Source: Streptomyces lunaelactis (GTDB lineage: Bacteria; Actinomycetota; Actinomycetes; Streptomycetales; Streptomycetaceae). Taken from it: a stretch of 64,000 bases of DNA. The DNA lies in NCBI RefSeq assembly GCF_003054555.1, contig NZ_CP026304.1, forward strand, positions 620,001-684,000, in the 5' to 3' direction. Positions 34,234-44,190 of this stretch are shown here, one piece after another. A program made the position numbers and the translations under genes. The stretch's first letter is position 1. Every line of letters begins with the position of its first letter. The notes beneath the pieces were generated by a model. That model searched no databases. It was not told the DNA's origin and saw nothing but the letters and a program-made list of their open reading frames with translations.

Positions 34234-34974
34234 GTGAAGCTGAGGCGAGATGATCATCTGCGAACCGGTACAGGACGTCGTACGTTTCTACGGGCAGCAG
34301 TCGCGAGCAGCGCGGCAGCCACCGGTGGCCTTGCGCTCGGGACGATTCCGGCGTCAGCCGCGCCCCCTGCGACGAGCTCCGGTCCCCGGCCGTCCACTCC
34401 CTGGCAGGCACTGGACGAGCTGGCCGCGGGCAACCGGCGCTGGCGCACCTTCCATCAGCAACACCCGCACGAGTCACGGTCCGTGCGGAACGCCCTGGTG
34501 TCCGGCCAGCACCCCTTCGCCGTGATCCTGGGGTGCATCGACTCGCGCGTACCGCCGGAGCTGGTCTTCGACCAGGGGCTCGGCGACCTGCTGACCGTAC
34601 GCTCGGCAGGCGAGGTGCTGGACGAAGCCGTCCTCGGGAGCATCGCGTACGGCGTCCTGGAGCTGGAGATACCCCTGATACTGGTTCTCGGGCACCAGTC
34701 CTGCGGCGCGGTCGCCGCGGCGGTTCACGCCGATGAATCGGGCGAACAACTGCCCGCGCACATCCAGTACTTGGCCGATCAGATACGTCCGGCGATAGAC
34801 TACAGCCAGCACGGCGACGCCCGTGTCGACTCGACCGTCAACCGCAATGCCGGACTCGTCCGCCGACGCCTCGCCGCGGAGCCCGACCTCGCCGCCAAGG
34901 TTGCCGCCGGGGAACTCGCCATCGTCGGGGCCCGGTACGAGCTCACGTCTCAGCTCGTCCACGCGCTCGACTGA
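34234..34974 (+). CDS. Tat-exported beta-carbonic anhydrase
   Basis: 246 aa if GTG 34234 is used. The ATG at 34186 is an alternative and no ribosome site is decisive. The N-terminus carries a twin-arginine signal (GRRTFLRAAVASS, residues 14-26) ending near SAAPP, so it is exported folded. The beta-carbonic anhydrase zinc site is complete: Cys101, Asp103 and Arg105 in GCIDSRVPPE, and His154 and Cys157 in LGHQSCGAV. It interconverts CO2 and bicarbonate outside the membrane. It is transcribed away from the adenosine deaminase gene, and its end converges with the GNAT gene. Confidence 0.9.
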   Translation: MKLRRDDHLRTGTGRRTFLRAAVASSAAATGGLALGTIPASAAPPATSSGPRPSTPWQALDELAAGNRRWRTFHQQHPHESRSVRNALVSGQHPFAVILGCIDSRVPPELVFDQGLGDLLTVRSAGEVLDEAVLGSIAYGVLELEIPLILVLGHQSCGAVAAAVHADESGEQLPAHIQYLADQIRPAIDYSQHGDARVDSTVNRNAGLVRRRLAAEPDLAAKVAAGELAIVGARYELTSQLVHALD

Positions 34975-35022
34975 CGCTGCCCCTGACGGCTCACGTGGGG
35001 TGGATGGCGCGGGCGGGCGGCG

Positions 35023-35499
35023 TCAACCGATCGGGAGGACCATCTCGGGCCGGTCCCACATCACCGCGGGCGGATTCGCGCTCACGGTGCCGATCCGTTT
35101 CGCCCCGACGCTGAGGTAGAAGCCCTCGGCAGGCGGGTGCGCGACGATACGGACGGCTGCCAGCCCGGCATCGCGCGCCTCGCCCAGCAGGTGCTCGATC
35201 ATGCGGCGGCCGATGCCGAGTCCCTGCGCGGCGTCGGCGACGAACATCAGGTCGAGTTCGGGTGGGGACAGGACGAGGGCGTAGAAACCGAGCAGTCTTT
35301 CGTCCTCGCCGAGGGCCAGGAAGACCCGGTGGGTCTCGATGTAGTCGGGGCCCACCCGGTATCCGGCGATCATCGGCGCGTAAGGACCTTCGTACGCACG
35401 GGAGCGACGCATCAGCTTCGTGAGCCGTTTCGCATCCCGGGCCGTCGCCCGCCTGATCCGCACCTCTTCGGCGCCGGCCGGCCGGCTGTTCGGGGTCAT
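35023..35499 (-). CDS. GNAT-family N-acetyltransferase
   Basis: 158 aa, ATG 35499. The acetyl-CoA-binding motif A is clear: LDLMFVADAAQGLGIGRRMIEHLLGEAR (key Q/RxxGxG/A written as AQGLGIG), followed by the beta5-alpha4 region LAAVRIVAHPPAEGFYLSVGAKR. The N-terminus is RIRRATARDAKRLTKLMRRS. The substrate is not predictable. It is cytosolic and monocistronic, converging with the carbonic anhydrase gene and divergent from the hydrolase remnant at 35552. Confidence 0.88.
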   Translation of the reverse strand: MTPNSRPAGAEEVRIRRATARDAKRLTKLMRRSRAYEGPYAPMIAGYRVGPDYIETHRVFLALGEDERLLGFYALVLSPPELDLMFVADAAQGLGIGRRMIEHLLGEARDAGLAAVRIVAHPPAEGFYLSVGAKRIGTVSANPPAVMWDRPEMVLPIG

Positions 35500-35551
35500 G
35501 CCACCACGGTAGACGGCCCGTCGTCCGGCACGTCTGCGACGCGTACGGTGG

Positions 35552-35781
35552 GCTGCTCACCGCGGCACGGACGACCGCCTTGTCATAGTCGATCTCCCGG
35601 TGCTCGGAGCGCAGTTGGGACTGAACGACTCCTCCGAGCCGCTGCCCGGGCGGCACGCGGGAGAGATCACCGCGACTACGTCGGGGCCTTCTTCGACCTG
35701 CACCTGCGGGGCATCGCGCAGCCGCTGCTCAACGGCCCGTCGGCGGCGAATCCGGAAGTCACACCGCACAACGGATCCTGA
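35552..35781 (+). pseudogene. C-terminal remnant of an alpha/beta hydrolase, frameshifted
   Basis: One frame reads VDLPVLGAQLGLNDSSEPLP and continues GRHAGEIT to about 35672. The adjacent frame then carries on with RDYVGAFFDLHLRG, IAQPLLNGPSAANPEVT and a stop at 35779-35781. Joined across a single-base slip, the two match the end of Streptomyces alpha/beta hydrolases (dienelactone/PAF-acetylhydrolase-like) that finish YVxAFFDxHLRG...NPEV. The catalytic N-terminal two-thirds is missing and no start or ribosome site exists, so this is a decayed fragment. Confidence 0.7.
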
Positions 35782-35810
35782 GGCCGGCCCTTCAACGCTG
35801 TGGCGTGGAC

Positions 35811-35847
35811 TTCGGGCGTCGGGCTTCGGGCTTCGGGCTTCGGCTTC
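35811..35847. repeat. Short tandem repeat of 7 bp (GGGCTTC-like)
   Basis: About five imperfect consecutive copies of TCGGGCT lie between the hydrolase remnant and the end of the HD-domain gene; the last bases overlap the HD gene stop region. Probably slipped-strand microsatellite DNA without function. Confidence 0.7.
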
Positions 35848-36442
35848 AGCCGTGCACGGGGTACGAAGCCTGGAAGGCCAGTCGCCCGTCGGCGCCCTCA
35901 CCGACGCGCGCCAGCTCCTCGTCGAGCTCCAGGAACTCCTCCCAGGCCGCCCCGCCGCTCGCCCCGGCCAGCCGCGCCACCAGCAGATCCTCCAGTTCCT
36001 GGACGCGCTTGTTCTTCCAGATCTTGTCCGCGAGGCTCACCAGCAGATCCTCGATCCCGATTTCGGGGTCGGTCCACCTCGCGTGGGTGCCTGCGAACCG
36101 GGCGAGGTGGGGGGCGAACCCTTCGGCGAGCAGGAGCCGGCGCCCTGCTTCCTCGTGCTCCGAGCCGGGGCCGGTGAGTTCGGCGACGTACATGGTCTTG
36201 CCCACATCGTGCGTTGCAGCCCCGAAGAGAACGGCCTCCCGGTCGAAGGACAGCGCCGGGTTCCGCCGCTCCGTCCAGTCGGCGAGTTGGTGCGCGACAT
36301 CGTGAACGGCGCGGAGATGCGCCGCGAGGCGCGGCGGGGCGTCCAGGCGCCGGAGGAGGTCGGCCACCTGCTCCGGCAGCGGGCGCAGCGGCGGGTCGTC
36401 GGTGTGGTGCAGCGCACGCTGCAGCAGGTCGGCGGTCGTCAC
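35846..36442 (-). CDS. HD-domain protein (predicted phosphohydrolase)
   Basis: 198 aa from GTG 36442. Metal-binding HD superfamily signatures: His47 in LRAVHDVAHQLADW, the His78-Asp79 pair in LFGAATHDVGKT, a later His in RFAGTHARW and Asp in LVSLADKIWK. All ligands of a divalent-metal phosphohydrolase are therefore present. Small HD proteins of this type cleave nucleotides or are uncharacterised. It is cytosolic and lies 34 bp downstream of the siderophore-interacting protein gene on the same strand, so it could be co-transcribed with it. Confidence 0.85.
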   Translation of the reverse strand: MTTADLLQRALHHTDDPPLRPLPEQVADLLRRLDAPPRLAAHLRAVHDVAHQLADWTERRNPALSFDREAVLFGAATHDVGKTMYVAELTGPGSEHEEAGRRLLLAEGFAPHLARFAGTHARWTDPEIGIEDLLVSLADKIWKNKRVQELEDLLVARLAGASGGAAWEEFLELDEELARVGEGADGRLAFQASYPVHG

Positions 36443-36476
36443 CGCGCCAGGGTACGTGCCAACCGCCTCGCCGACC

Positions 36477-37208
36477 TCAGGCCGCTGTGCGCCAGTAACC
36501 CAGGGCGTTCACACGATCCTTGGGGATCGCCAGGTCCTTGCGTACGTACGCGGTCAGCGCCCGGGTCGTCGTCGTATCGCAGGCGATCCAGATGTACGCG
36601 TCGGCCGCGCCGTCGAGCAGGGACGGCAGGGCGGTCTTCACCTCGTCGACCAGGTGGGCTCCGGCGTCGCGGCGAGGGACGCTGCGCAGGTCGTGGTGGG
36701 CCGCGTCCAGACGGAGCGGCAGGTCGTGGTCCGACGCGTGCGTCGTTTCGAACCAGATAGTCGCCGGCACCTCCGGGAGCGCGTCGAGCAGTGAGTTGAT
36801 CGCCGGGAGCGAGGCCGGGTCGCCGATGACGAAGAGCCGCGTCGGCAGCGGGTCGGGCGCGGCGAACCCGGTGCCCTGAAGCGTCGCCTCGATCATGTCG
36901 CCAGGCTGCGCCTTGCGCGCCCAGTCGCTCGCGCAGCCCTCGTGCAGGGCGAACTCCAGGCTGAAGGTCCCGGCGGCAGGGTCGGGATCGACGAGGGTGT
37001 ACGCCCGCTGATGCGGCTTGCCGCCGTTCTCGAACCACACGCGGACCCACATGGTGGGGTGCACGCCGGTCAGCGCGAGCATGCCGCCGTCGGTGAAGTG
37101 CACCCGCCGGAAGTCCTTGGTGACCTCCTCGGACCCCGTCACGGTGAACTCGAAGTCCTTGCCGCGCATCAGTTTGAGGACGACGCCCTCCCAGCCGTGA
37201 CCCACCAC
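36477..37208 (-). CDS. Siderophore-interacting protein (flavin-dependent ferric-siderophore reductase)
   Basis: 243 aa from GTG 37208, just after GGGGAGGAG; a GTG one codon later is equally possible. The N-terminal FAD-binding barrel (residues ~15-120) includes the flavin motif QRAYTLVDPD (RxYTxR-type) and AQPGDMIEATLQG. The NAD(P)H domain follows with RLFVIGDPASLPAINSLL and a C-terminal AYIWIACDTTTTRALTAYVRKD. These features define the SIP/ViuB family, which reduces ferric siderophores to free iron in the cytosol. It is divergent from the penicillin acylase gene across two overlapping IdeR/DmdR-type boxes, so it should be induced by iron starvation. It resembles the reductase next to desferrioxamine genes (desF). 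Confidence 0.92.
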   Translation of the reverse strand: MVGHGWEGVVLKLMRGKDFEFTVTGSEEVTKDFRRVHFTDGGMLALTGVHPTMWVRVWFENGGKPHQRAYTLVDPDPAAGTFSLEFALHEGCASDWARKAQPGDMIEATLQGTGFAAPDPLPTRLFVIGDPASLPAINSLLDALPEVPATIWFETTHASDHDLPLRLDAAHHDLRSVPRRDAGAHLVDEVKTALPSLLDGAADAYIWIACDTTTTRALTAYVRKDLAIPKDRVNALGYWRTAA

Positions 37209-37224
37209 GCACTCCTCCCCACAG

Positions 37225-37245
37225 GCCCGGGATTGTTTCCCGGGC
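37225..37245 (-). other. Leader hairpin upstream of the siderophore-interacting protein gene
   Basis: Perfect 7-bp stem GCCCGGG/CCCGGGC (37225-37231 and 37239-37245) with a 7-nt AT-rich loop, 17 bases upstream of the GTG start and next to the ribosome site. It may influence translation. Confidence 0.35.
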
Positions 37246-37254
37246 AACCGTCGC

Positions 37255-37278
37255 TTAAGTTAGGCCAGCCTAACCTAA
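37255..37278. promoter_or_regulatory. Overlapping IdeR/DmdR iron boxes in divergent promoter
   Basis: On the plus strand TTAAGTTAGGCCAGCCTAA (37255-37273) matches the established 19-bp IdeR consensus TTAGGTTAGGCTAACCTAA at 16 of 19 positions. On the minus strand TTAGGTTAGGCTGGCCTAA (37278-37260) matches at 17 of 19. The two are offset by 5 bp, as where two repressor dimers bind opposite faces. The site lies 18 bases before the acylase start and about 47 before the SIP start, so iron-loaded repressor should silence both directions. Confidence 0.9.
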
Positions 37279-37295
37279 AGAAGTCGAGGAGCAGA

Positions 37296-39359
37296 GTGAG
37301 CACAAAGATCTACCGGGACGCCTGGGGGATCCCGCATCTGCGGGCGGACAGCGCCGGCGAACTCGCCTTCGCCCAGGGGCGCAACGCCGCCGTGGACCGG
37401 GCCTGGCAGATCGAGGTCGACCGGCACCGGTCACAGGGCACCACGGCCGCCTTTCTCGGCGTGGACGCCGTCGGCTGGGACCGTTTCGCCCGGCAGGCCC
37501 GGCTGGACGACACCGCCCGGCGCTGCTTCCGCGGCCTCGACAAGAACACCGCCTCCTGGATCACGAAGTACGTCGACGGGGTCAACGCAGGCCTTGCCGA
37601 CGGGGCGCGACGGGCCCCGGAATTCGCTGTCGCGGGACTGGCTCCCGGGCGATGGGAGCCGTGGACACCGCTGGGGATCTGGCTCGGCACGCACATCCTC
37701 TTCGCGGGCTTCCCCACCAAGCTGTGGCGCGAGGAGGTCGCCCGCACCCTCGGTGACGAGGCGATCGAGCTGTTCGCCACCGATGGGCCCGGCACCTCGG
37801 GGAGCAACGGCTGGCTCGTCACCGGCGAGCGGACCGTCACCGGGGCTGCGCTCATCGCGGGCGACCCGCACCGTTTCATCGAGGACCCGGGGATCTACCA
37901 GCAGATCCATCTGTCCTGCCCGGAGTTCGACGTGGTCGGGCTGGCCGTGCCGGGCATCCCGGGGACCCCGCATTTCGGGCACACCGGGTCGGTGGCCTGG
38001 GCGATCACCAACGCCATGGCCGACTACCAGGACCTCTACGCCGAGCGGCTCCGACGACGCGGCACGGAAGTGGAAGCGCTCGGCACGGAGGGCTGGCGGC
38101 TCACCTCCGTACATACCGAGACCATCGAGGTCGCGGGCGCCGACCCCGTCGAGATCGAGGTGATCGAGACCGAGCGCGGGCCCGTCGTGATCGGCGGCCC
38201 GGACGAGACGGCGGCGATCAGCCTCCGCATTCCCCCACGAGTGAGCGGGGACCTCGGCTTCGGCTCCCTGCCCGCGCTGCTGCGCGCCCGGACCGTCGCC
38301 GACGTGGACCGGGCGTTCGACGGATGGGCCGAGCCCGTCAATGTCGTACAGGCCGCGGACACCGAGGGCGGTCTGCTGCACCGTGTCGCGGGCCGGGTGC
38401 CGCTGCGGCATCAGGACAACCGGCTGCGTGTCGTACCGGCCTGGGAGCCGGGACACGAATGGTGCGGCTGGTACTCGCCGCTGCCGCGCGAGGCGGTCGA
38501 CGGCGTCGCGGTGATGGCGAACCAGCGCGGACTGGCCGAACCCCTCGGTGTCGAGTTCGCGCCACCGCACCGCGCCGACCGCATACGCCGCCTGCTGGAC
38601 GAGCCGGGCGCCCGGTCGGCCAAGGACATGGCCGCCGTACACATGGACACCCAACTGGCGTCCTCCCGGCCCCTGTTGGAGCTGCTGGGCGGCTTGGACG
38701 GACTGAGCGAGGCGGCATCGGAGCTGCGGGGGCGGCTGCTGGGCTGGGACTGCCGGATGGACGCCGGGAGTACGGACGCGGCGGCGTACGCCGATCTGCG
38801 CTCGGCGGTGGTGCACCGACTGGCCGCCGATCCGGCACTGGAGGCGTTGGCACGGCCTGCCGAGCCCTCAGGGTACCCGGAGATGTTCCTGCCCTGGCTG
38901 GCGCTCGTCCCGCGGGTCGCGTTCGCGCTCGAGACGCTGCTGACGACCGGCGCCCTGCCCGGGATCGACCGGCCGGAGCTGGTGCGGGCCGCCGTCGAGG
39001 AGGTGGCCGCCGAGGGCCGTACGCCCACGGCGTGGGGTGAGACGCACCGGCTCGCACCGTGGCAGGCGCTGCCCGACCCGACGCACGAGGTCTGGCCGGG
39101 GCTGTCCGGTGACCACGACTGTGTGCTGTCCACATCGAGCGTTCCGGGCATCACCGACCGCAGCTCGCGGGGACCGGCGGCCCGCTATGTGTGGGACCTC
39201 GCACGGCGGGAGGACAGCCGCTGGGTGGTTCCGTTCGGGGCGTCGGGGGTGCCCGGCGATGCCCACCACCGGGACCAGCTGCCGCTGTGGCTGCGCGGGG
39301 AACTCGTTCCCGTGATCACCGACTGGACTCAACTGACCGAGGAGACAAGTGACTTCTGA
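37296..39359 (+). CDS. Penicillin acylase-family Ntn hydrolase, iron-regulated
   Basis: 687 aa from GTG 37296 with GAGGAG 4 bases upstream. It starts IYRDAWGIPHLRADSAGELAFAQG, the classic acylase alpha-subunit opening. The autoprocessing site is GTSGSNGWLV, where Ser170 would become the N-terminal nucleophile of the beta chain. HFGHTGSVAWAITNAMADYQDLY and MANQRGLAEP are conserved beta-chain elements. There is no signal peptide, so it is probably cytosolic, unlike exported penicillin acylases. It overlaps the following acetyltransferase by 11 bases. The pair resembles DesG-DesH, reported beside desferrioxamine genes in some Streptomyces, where an amidase and an acyltransferase are thought to supply or trim acyl groups of siderophores. 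Confidence 0.9.
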   Translation: MSTKIYRDAWGIPHLRADSAGELAFAQGRNAAVDRAWQIEVDRHRSQGTTAAFLGVDAVGWDRFARQARLDDTARRCFRGLDKNTASWITKYVDGVNAGLADGARRAPEFAVAGLAPGRWEPWTPLGIWLGTHILFAGFPTKLWREEVARTLGDEAIELFATDGPGTSGSNGWLVTGERTVTGAALIAGDPHRFIEDPGIYQQIHLSCPEFDVVGLAVPGIPGTPHFGHTGSVAWAITNAMADYQDLYAERLRRRGTEVEALGTEGWRLTSVHTETIEVAGADPVEIEVIETERGPVVIGGPDETAAISLRIPPRVSGDLGFGSLPALLRARTVADVDRAFDGWAEPVNVVQAADTEGGLLHRVAGRVPLRHQDNRLRVVPAWEPGHEWCGWYSPLPREAVDGVAVMANQRGLAEPLGVEFAPPHRADRIRRLLDEPGARSAKDMAAVHMDTQLASSRPLLELLGGLDGLSEAASELRGRLLGWDCRMDAGSTDAAAYADLRSAVVHRLAADPALEALARPAEPSGYPEMFLPWLALVPRVAFALETLLTTGALPGIDRPELVRAAVEEVAAEGRTPTAWGETHRLAPWQALPDPTHEVWPGLSGDHDCVLSTSSVPGITDRSSRGPAARYVWDLARREDSRWVVPFGASGVPGDAHHRDQLPLWLRGELVPVITDWTQLTEETSDF

Positions 39360-39933
39360 ATCCGCCACCCGCCCCCGCGAGGCCGTGCACGAGCAGCACG
39401 TCGAGGGCTTCGGGACCGTCCGCATCGTCCCGGTGGACCCTGCCGCCGACGTCGATCTGATCCACGGCTGGGTCACCGGGGAACGGGCCCGGTTCTGGGG
39501 CATGAGCGGCCACAGCCGTGATCAGGTCCTGGAGATCTACGAGTATCTGGACTCGCTCACCACCCACCACGCCTTTCTGGTGCAGCGGGACGGCGTGCCG
39601 GTCGCGCTCTTCCAGAGTTACGAACCGGACGCCGACCCGGTCGGCGAGTGCTACGAGGTACAGCCCGGCGACTACGGGGTCCATCTGCTGATCAGTCCCG
39701 CCGAAGGCAGTGCGGAGCGCGGCTTCACCGGCGGCCTCCTCACCGTGTTCCTCAGCTATGTGCTGGCGGATCCGCGGTGGAAGCGGGTCGTGGTCGAGCC
39801 GGACGCCCGCAACAGCAAGGCCATCGAGCGCCTTGTCCGGGCGGGTTTCGTGCTCGGACCCGAGATCGACAAGCCGGAGAAGCGGGCCCGGCTGGCCTTT
39901 CTCAGCCGCGACGCACTGGGGCGCAGCGGCTGA
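39349..39933 (+). CDS. Siderophore-type GNAT acetyltransferase (IucB/RhbD/DesH-like)
   Basis: 194 aa from GTG 39349, with GGAG 5 bases upstream, inside the end of the acylase gene. Motifs of the siderophore acyltransferase family: ADVDLIHGWVTGERARFWGM near residues 32-51, VALFQSYEPDAD, GDYGVHLLISP and VVVEPDARNSKAIERLVRAGF. Family members acylate hydroxylated diamines or lysine with acetyl- or other acyl-CoA. Translational coupling with the acylase and the shared iron box imply one iron-controlled function in siderophore acylation or salvage. The NIS synthetase and monooxygenase genes of a full pathway are not in this window. Confidence 0.88.
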   Translation: MTSESATRPREAVHEQHVEGFGTVRIVPVDPAADVDLIHGWVTGERARFWGMSGHSRDQVLEIYEYLDSLTTHHAFLVQRDGVPVALFQSYEPDADPVGECYEVQPGDYGVHLLISPAEGSAERGFTGGLLTVFLSYVLADPRWKRVVVEPDARNSKAIERLVRAGFVLGPEIDKPEKRARLAFLSRDALGRSG

Positions 39934-39957
39934 GCGAGCCTGCGAGCAGGCACACGA

Positions 39958-39974
39958 GCGGGCCGTCAGCCCGC
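39958..39974 (+). terminator. Hairpin after the iron-regulated pair
   Basis: Perfect 6-bp stem GCGGGC/GCCCGC with a 5-nt loop, 25 bases after the acetyltransferase stop, preceded by another small inverted repeat (GCCTGC/GCAGGC around 39938-39951). Plausible terminator in the convergent gap. Confidence 0.45.
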
Positions 39975-40008
39975 CATCCGAACCAAGAAACGTGCTCGTC
40001 CCGGTGAG

Positions 40009-40443
40009 TCAGGCCTGGCAGCGGATGAGGAAGTTGACGTACGCGTTCACCGGGCGGGTCTCGGTGTCGCCGCCTGAGAGGCTGTGGTGATGGTCTCCGG
40101 CGGAGTCGGTGTCCACGCTGTCGCGGTTCCAGATGGACCTGTGCGAGCCGGCCACGGCGGTGGACGAACTGTCGGTGGGGACGCCGGAAACCGAGTGGCT
40201 GTGGGGGCCGGGGCTGCCCAGCGTGAACAATGTGGTCGCAGGCAGGGCGGCGGCGTGGTTCTGCACCGAACCGGCCTTGTCGCCGGCGGCTCCCCCCTGG
40301 TTCGCCGCGGTCCGGCTGCCCGCGTCAGGGTCGCGCCCGGTGTAGTCGTCCACGCCGCGCAACAGGTATCCGCGGTAGTCGGGCAGGTCGAACGTGGTGT
40401 TGCCGTTTCCGAGACATTCGACCTGTAACGTGATCTTGTACAT
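40009..40443 (-). CDS. Phage tail-collar-like protein, stand-alone
   Basis: 144 aa from ATG 40443; upstream codons in the open frame look non-coding and no clear ribosome site is present. The opening strands (MYKITLQVECLGNGNTTFDL) lead into PDYRGYLLRGVDDYTGRDPD, a glycine/alanine linker with GDKAGSVQNH, a His-rich stretch (GPHSHSVSG and GDHHHSLSGGD) and the ending ETRPVNAYVNFLIRC. The PDxRGyflRG...D...GSxQ...H.H...G...TRPxNxxvnflIr pattern is that of tail-collar and short tail-fibre domains. No other phage gene is nearby, so it may be a domesticated fibre tip, part of a dispersed tailocin, or a secreted adhesin-like protein. Confidence 0.7.
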   Translation of the reverse strand: MYKITLQVECLGNGNTTFDLPDYRGYLLRGVDDYTGRDPDAGSRTAANQGGAAGDKAGSVQNHAAALPATTLFTLGSPGPHSHSVSGVPTDSSSTAVAGSHRSIWNRDSVDTDSAGDHHHSLSGGDTETRPVNAYVNFLIRCQA

Positions 40444-40674
40444 CGGTGGTGGGGCTTCATGCCCGGTCGAGTCCGAATCCAGCCCGTTGGGCGAGTGTCG
40501 GGGGAGTGTCGACCTGCTGACAGCTCTGTCCGGGTGAGGCCCTTCGCGGACGGCGAGAGCGCCAGTTCGTCGACGCCGGTCAGGCGCCGCTGCCGCTTCT
40601 GGGCGATCTGTGGCTCGAAGGCGCACGGCCACGTCCGCGACGCGATGAGGCTCCGCGGGTGGGCGTCCAGGCCG

Positions 40675-43573
<2,899 letters not shown>

Positions 43574-43618
43574 GAGCGCCTGACCTCGGACAGCGACGGA
43601 TCGGCGGCGGGCGCCCCC

Positions 43619-43720
43619 TCAGAACGGAAGCACCCGTCCCGACGGGGTCCGCAGGTCGAGGTCGCGGGCGGGCTTCTGCCGTACGGGCCTGCGGATTCGG
43701 ATCTGAGGAGCCTTGGCCAT
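43619..43720 (-). CDS. Putative 33-residue basic protein downstream of the DUF5999 gene
   Basis: ATG 43720 is preceded by GAGGGTGAGGGTG and starts 13 bases after the DUF5999 stop, so it may be translated from the same message. The product (MAKAPQIRIRRPVRQKPAR, then DLDLRTPSGRVLPF) is strongly basic in its first half and ends in a short hydrophobic tail. A longer open frame reads through from 44044, but its upstream part shadows the DUF5999 gene. I recognise no family. It could be a small regulatory or structural protein, or a chance frame. Confidence 0.45.
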   Translation of the reverse strand: MAKAPQIRIRRPVRQKPARDLDLRTPSGRVLPF

Positions 43721-43733
43721 CACCCTCACCCTC

Positions 43734-43937
43734 TCAAGCCGCAGCGCATGCGCGCTGTCCGGTCGAGGGCAGAGGAGACTCTGCCCGGCCGTCGGGCAGA
43801 AGCTCACCCATGTCCTCGAAGAGGATGGCAGCGTTGCACAACGGACTCCAGCCTTGCTCGGGCAGCGGTACAAAGGTGTGCGCGGCGGCCCGATCGAGGC
43901 TCGCGGCGGACGGACACGGGGGCCGATTCGAACGCAT
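43734..43937 (-). CDS. DUF5999-family small protein
   Basis: 67 aa from ATG 43937, preceded by GGAGGTG at good spacing. The sequence has the DUF5999 signature: PPCPSAASLDRAAAH, LPEQGWSPLCNAAILFEDMG and GELLPDGRAESP, with two cysteines that could bind a metal. The family is common in Streptomyces, often near signalling genes, and has no known function. It is probably cytosolic. The 33-residue open frame follows in the same direction. Confidence 0.85.
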   Translation of the reverse strand: MRSNRPPCPSAASLDRAAAHTFVPLPEQGWSPLCNAAILFEDMGELLPDGRAESPLPSTGQRACAAA

Positions 43938-44190
43938 GGCGCACCTCCAACTCCTTTGGCCTGCGACGCACTTGCCGCATGCACTCTCCACCGGTTATGA
44001 CCGAACCAATGCCCAGAACTCATCGGCCCACACCTGACAATCAAGGCGACAGGCAGCCGGAGGCATATACCAGAGGCACCACCGGATCGAGTGTTGCCGA
44101 ATCCCTTACGGGCCCTTGCTCCCTGTGCAACAGTCGTAACCGGTCCACTATTCGGACCTGGCAGTGGCCGCGCCTGTATCGGAGTACGAC

